DNA of 35,941 nt from Verrucomicrobiales bacterium (GTDB taxonomy: Bacteria; Verrucomicrobiota; Verrucomicrobiia; Verrucomicrobiales; DEV007). The DNA lies in assembly GCA_024638765.1 (NCBI GenBank), contig JAHEJT010000033.1:1-35941 (forward strand), written 5' to 3'. Shown here one piece after another: positions 33,555 through 35,941 of this stretch. Positions within the stretch are counted from its first letter, which is position 1. Each line of letters opens with the position of its first letter. A model generated the notes under the pieces. That model was not told the DNA's origin. It saw nothing but the letters and a program-made list of their open reading frames with translations, and made no database searches. The translations under genes were made by a program, and so were the position numbers.

Positions 33555-35750
33555 ATGGAATCCCCGGGGTCCATGATTATCCCTCCCTCATCCCTCCCGG
33601 CCACGAGAGGCCTCTTGTGCCTGCTGGTTTGCGTATCCGTCTTCACCACCCCCGCGCCTGCCCAGACCCTGCCCCCCGCCGCGGAGATTCTCGCGGACAT
33701 GAGGCACGCCAACGACTACTGGATCGCCACCCAACCCGTCCCTGGAAATTCGAGCTGGAAGCAGGGCGCATACTTTACCGGCAACATGAGCGCCGTCCGC
33801 ATGACCGGCGGGATCGATTACCTGAATTACGCGGTGGCATGGGGCGAGCAGAACCTGTGGGACGTCGGCCTTGGAATCCCCACATTCGCAGACTCCCAGT
33901 GCTGCGGGCAGTCTTACGTCGATATGTTCCGGCTCGACCCCCAACCGGTGCGCATCGCCGCGATCCAGGCCGATATCGATATCATGGTCAACCGGCCGCA
34001 GGTCGACGACTGGTATTGGATCGACGCCTTCTACATGGCGGCGCCGGTGTTCGCGCGCTTCGGCGCGCTCACGGGGAACAGCGCGTACTACGACAAACTC
34101 TGGGCGCTTTACCAGTATATGAAGGTGACGCGGGGCCTTTTCGACAGCGCGGAAGGGCTCTGGTACCAAAAGGAGCTCTACATTTATCCGTACAACGCGA
34201 CGGCAAACGGCCACAAAAAATTCTGGGCGCGAGGAAACGGGTGGGTCATCGCGGGGGTCGCCCGCGTCCTCCAGGAACTGCCGCCGGACTCGCCCTATCG
34301 ACCGGAATTCGTCGCCATGCTCCAGACCATGGCGGATACCCTGCGCCAGATCCAGGGAGCTGACGGCTTCTGGAGGGCCAGCCTCTACGACCCCGCCCAT
34401 TTCCCCAACCCCGAAACTTCGGGGACAGGTTTTTTCACCTACGCCATGGCCTGGGGCATCAACGAAGGCCTTCTCGACGAAAACACGTATCGGCCCGTGG
34501 TGGCGAAGGCGTGGAATGGAATGGTCAACGACGCCCTCCACCCAAGCGGCAAGGTCGGCTGGGTGCAGCCTCCGAATTCCCAACCCGCCGCGACCACCTA
34601 CGAGTTGACCGCGGATTACGGTGTCGGCGCCTTCCTGCTCGCGGCAAGCGAACTCGCGAAACTCCAGGGCGCGATCCCGCCGTCGATCATTGCAGACGCC
34701 GGTGCCGACCAGCTGAAGGAAGACACGGACGCCGACTACACCGAATGGGTGACCCTCGACGGGAGCGGCACGCTCGAGATCGACGCCACCGCGACCGCTT
34801 ACCAATGGCACCTCGGGAGTTACCTGCTCGGGACCGGCCCGGTGGTGAATGCCTTATTGCCTCTCGGCACACACGAGGTCACGCTGACCGTGACCGACAG
34901 CGGCGCGACGGCACACAGCGACACCGTCCGGATCGAAGTGCACGACGGCCGGGCCGCCCCTGTCGTCAGCGCCAGCACCTTCGAACCCCCCAACGGGCCC
35001 GCCCATGTCCTCGACAAGAATTTCTACACGCGCTGGTCCGCCCTGGGAGTCGGCCAGTGGATCGCGTTCGATCTGGGACAAAACTTCGGCATGGACCAGA
35101 TCGATATCGCCTTTTACCAGGGAGACACGCGGACCGCGGATTTTGACGTGCAAACCTCTTTTGACGGAGTGCAATGGACCACCCGGCTGACTGCCCAGAG
35201 CAGCGGCACGAGCCTGGATCTCGAGTCTTTCGGCTTTCCGGAAAGCGAGGCGAGGCACGTGCGCATCGTCGGGTTCGGCAATTCGGTAAACGACTGGAAC
35301 AGCATTACCGAGGTGGTCCTGCACCCGCGGTTCGTGGATGCGGATACGGACGGCGTTTCCGATGCCTGGGAGACCGCTTATTTTGCCGGCCTGACCGCGG
35401 ATCTCAGTGCGGACAGCGACGGGGACGGGAACTCCGAGTTGGAGGAATACCTCGAGGGGACGCACCCGCTGGTTGCGGACCCGCCGCCCGTCGCCATGAC
35501 GCCCGTCCCGGGACAGCCTTCGCTGTGGAATCTGTCGGTCGACACGGTTCCGGCCGGCGGAAGTTTTTACACGGGTTATACGCGTTTCTTAAGTATCGAA
35601 GAAAGCGCCTCGCTGGGGGACGGATCCTGGAGCCCGCTTTCCGGGTTCGCACGCATTCCCGCCACCGGGACGACCCTGGAGATTCCCGTCGCGGTGCCCC
35701 GGGCGGGGACCGGGCGCCTTTATTTCAGGCGCAAAACCTGGCTGGAATGA
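33555..35750 (+). CDS. Secreted GH105-type unsaturated glycan hydrolase with discoidin domain
   Basis: The 731-residue product (ATG 33555; ATG 33573 possible) has a signal peptide cleaved near PAPAQT (about residue 37). Residues about 40-372 form an (alpha/alpha)6 barrel like GH88/GH105 unsaturated rhamnogalacturonyl hydrolases (YteR type). Landmarks are VDDWYWIDAFYMAAP (150-164, Asp157 at the position of the catalytic Asp), FWARGNGWV (223-231), SGTGFFTYAMAWG (289-301) and TADYGVGAFLLAASE (352-366). These enzymes remove the unsaturated uronic acid left by polysaccharide lyases. It continues with a PKD/Ig-like domain (about 375-470), an F5/8-type-C/CBM32-like domain (about 470-595), a DADTDGVSD / DSDGDGNSE calcium linker (about 598-640) and a C-terminal EESASLGDGSW module (about 650-731). 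It stands alone after the repeat island and complements the pectate-lyase-fold proteins at 3.6-14 kb. Confidence 0.9.
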   Translation: MESPGSMIIPPSSLPATRGLLCLLVCVSVFTTPAPAQTLPPAAEILADMRHANDYWIATQPVPGNSSWKQGAYFTGNMSAVRMTGGIDYLNYAVAWGEQNLWDVGLGIPTFADSQCCGQSYVDMFRLDPQPVRIAAIQADIDIMVNRPQVDDWYWIDAFYMAAPVFARFGALTGNSAYYDKLWALYQYMKVTRGLFDSAEGLWYQKELYIYPYNATANGHKKFWARGNGWVIAGVARVLQELPPDSPYRPEFVAMLQTMADTLRQIQGADGFWRASLYDPAHFPNPETSGTGFFTYAMAWGINEGLLDENTYRPVVAKAWNGMVNDALHPSGKVGWVQPPNSQPAATTYELTADYGVGAFLLAASELAKLQGAIPPSIIADAGADQLKEDTDADYTEWVTLDGSGTLEIDATATAYQWHLGSYLLGTGPVVNALLPLGTHEVTLTVTDSGATAHSDTVRIEVHDGRAAPVVSASTFEPPNGPAHVLDKNFYTRWSALGVGQWIAFDLGQNFGMDQIDIAFYQGDTRTADFDVQTSFDGVQWTTRLTAQSSGTSLDLESFGFPESEARHVRIVGFGNSVNDWNSITEVVLHPRFVDADTDGVSDAWETAYFAGLTADLSADSDGDGNSELEEYLEGTHPLVADPPPVAMTPVPGQPSLWNLSVDTVPAGGSFYTGYTRFLSIEESASLGDGSWSPLSGFARIPATGTTLEIPVAVPRAGTGRLYFRRKTWLE

Positions 35751-35867
35751 CGGTAGCCTGGAAATTTCAGAAGATGAAACGCCTGGCGCATGTAAGAACC
35801 TGACCGTCAAGAGTTGGGGAGAGCTTCTCACTGAATACCAAAGCGGGCGACTTGTCCCACCGCCTGA

Positions 35868-35900
35868 CCCCTCACCTCAATCCTCTCCCCAAGGAGAGGA
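35868..35900. terminator. CTCTCC/GGAGAG palindrome, second copy
   Basis: An 8-bp stem (35881-35888/35893-35900, loop ccaa) with cccctcacct on its left side, the mirror image of the element at 24219. It lies 130 bases after the GH105 stop and could end its transcript. The remaining bases 35751-35941 show nothing else. Confidence 0.5.
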
Positions 35901-35941
35901 AGGAGAAAAGCCTGCTAGCTCAAAGGTAACCACAGTCGGTT

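Overview
This 36 kb window is GC-rich and reads like a chromosome piece from the PVC group, most likely a Verrucomicrobiota bacterium. The evidence is a DUF1800/DUF1501 gene pair, very large secreted beta-helix and LamG proteins, thrombospondin-type-3-like calcium linkers, and a recurring 'S-x-D-L-x-x-W' module. Almost no Shine-Dalgarno sequences are visible. The taxonomic call is inference; there is no rRNA or marker gene in the window.

Layout. (1) 0.2-18 kb is a block of exported surface or extracellular proteins. It holds an alpha/beta-hydrolase fused to a beta-helix (minus strand), a tandem pectate-lyase-fold protein, a 1778-residue beta-helix repeat protein, a second protein homologous to the beta-helix half of the first gene, and a LamG protein with an SGNH-esterase-like core (minus strand). 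(2) 18.7-26.8 kb is an apparent operon: a giant DUF1800 protein carrying FGE-like, PA14, Calx-beta-like and CHRD modules, a Tat-exported DUF1501 protein, and a small membrane-anchored protein with a GspG-like tail. (3) 27.5-32.0 kb is a surface-glycan module: GT4-like glycosyltransferase, SDR 4-reductase/epimerase, nucleotide-sugar 4,6-dehydratase and small phosphoglycosyl transferase. Together these could make an N-acetyl-6-deoxyhexosamine sugar and load it on undecaprenyl phosphate. (4) 32.0-33.5 kb is an island of palindromic repeats around a frameshifted REP-associated (RAYT/IS200-like) transposase. (5) 33.6-35.8 kb is a secreted GH105-type unsaturated-glycan hydrolase with a discoidin/CBM32-like domain. 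The GH105 enzyme, the esterase-like proteins and the pectate-lyase folds suggest the organism degrades pectin-like or other acidic polysaccharides outside the cell.

The most unusual feature is the density and regularity of small palindromes. At least seven sites carry paired hairpins. Four unrelated stem sequences share a GTAG/GTGG foot and a three-base TCC loop, the architecture expected of REP elements moved by RAYT transposases. One pair lies inside the N-terminal coding sequence of a secreted protein. A tandem array of four ~135 bp units shows a compensatory base-pair change. The RAYT gene here is split by one extra base in a C5 run, which puts the HUH motif and the predicted catalytic Tyr in different frames, and a 60 bp inverted repeat flanks the whole 1.4 kb island.
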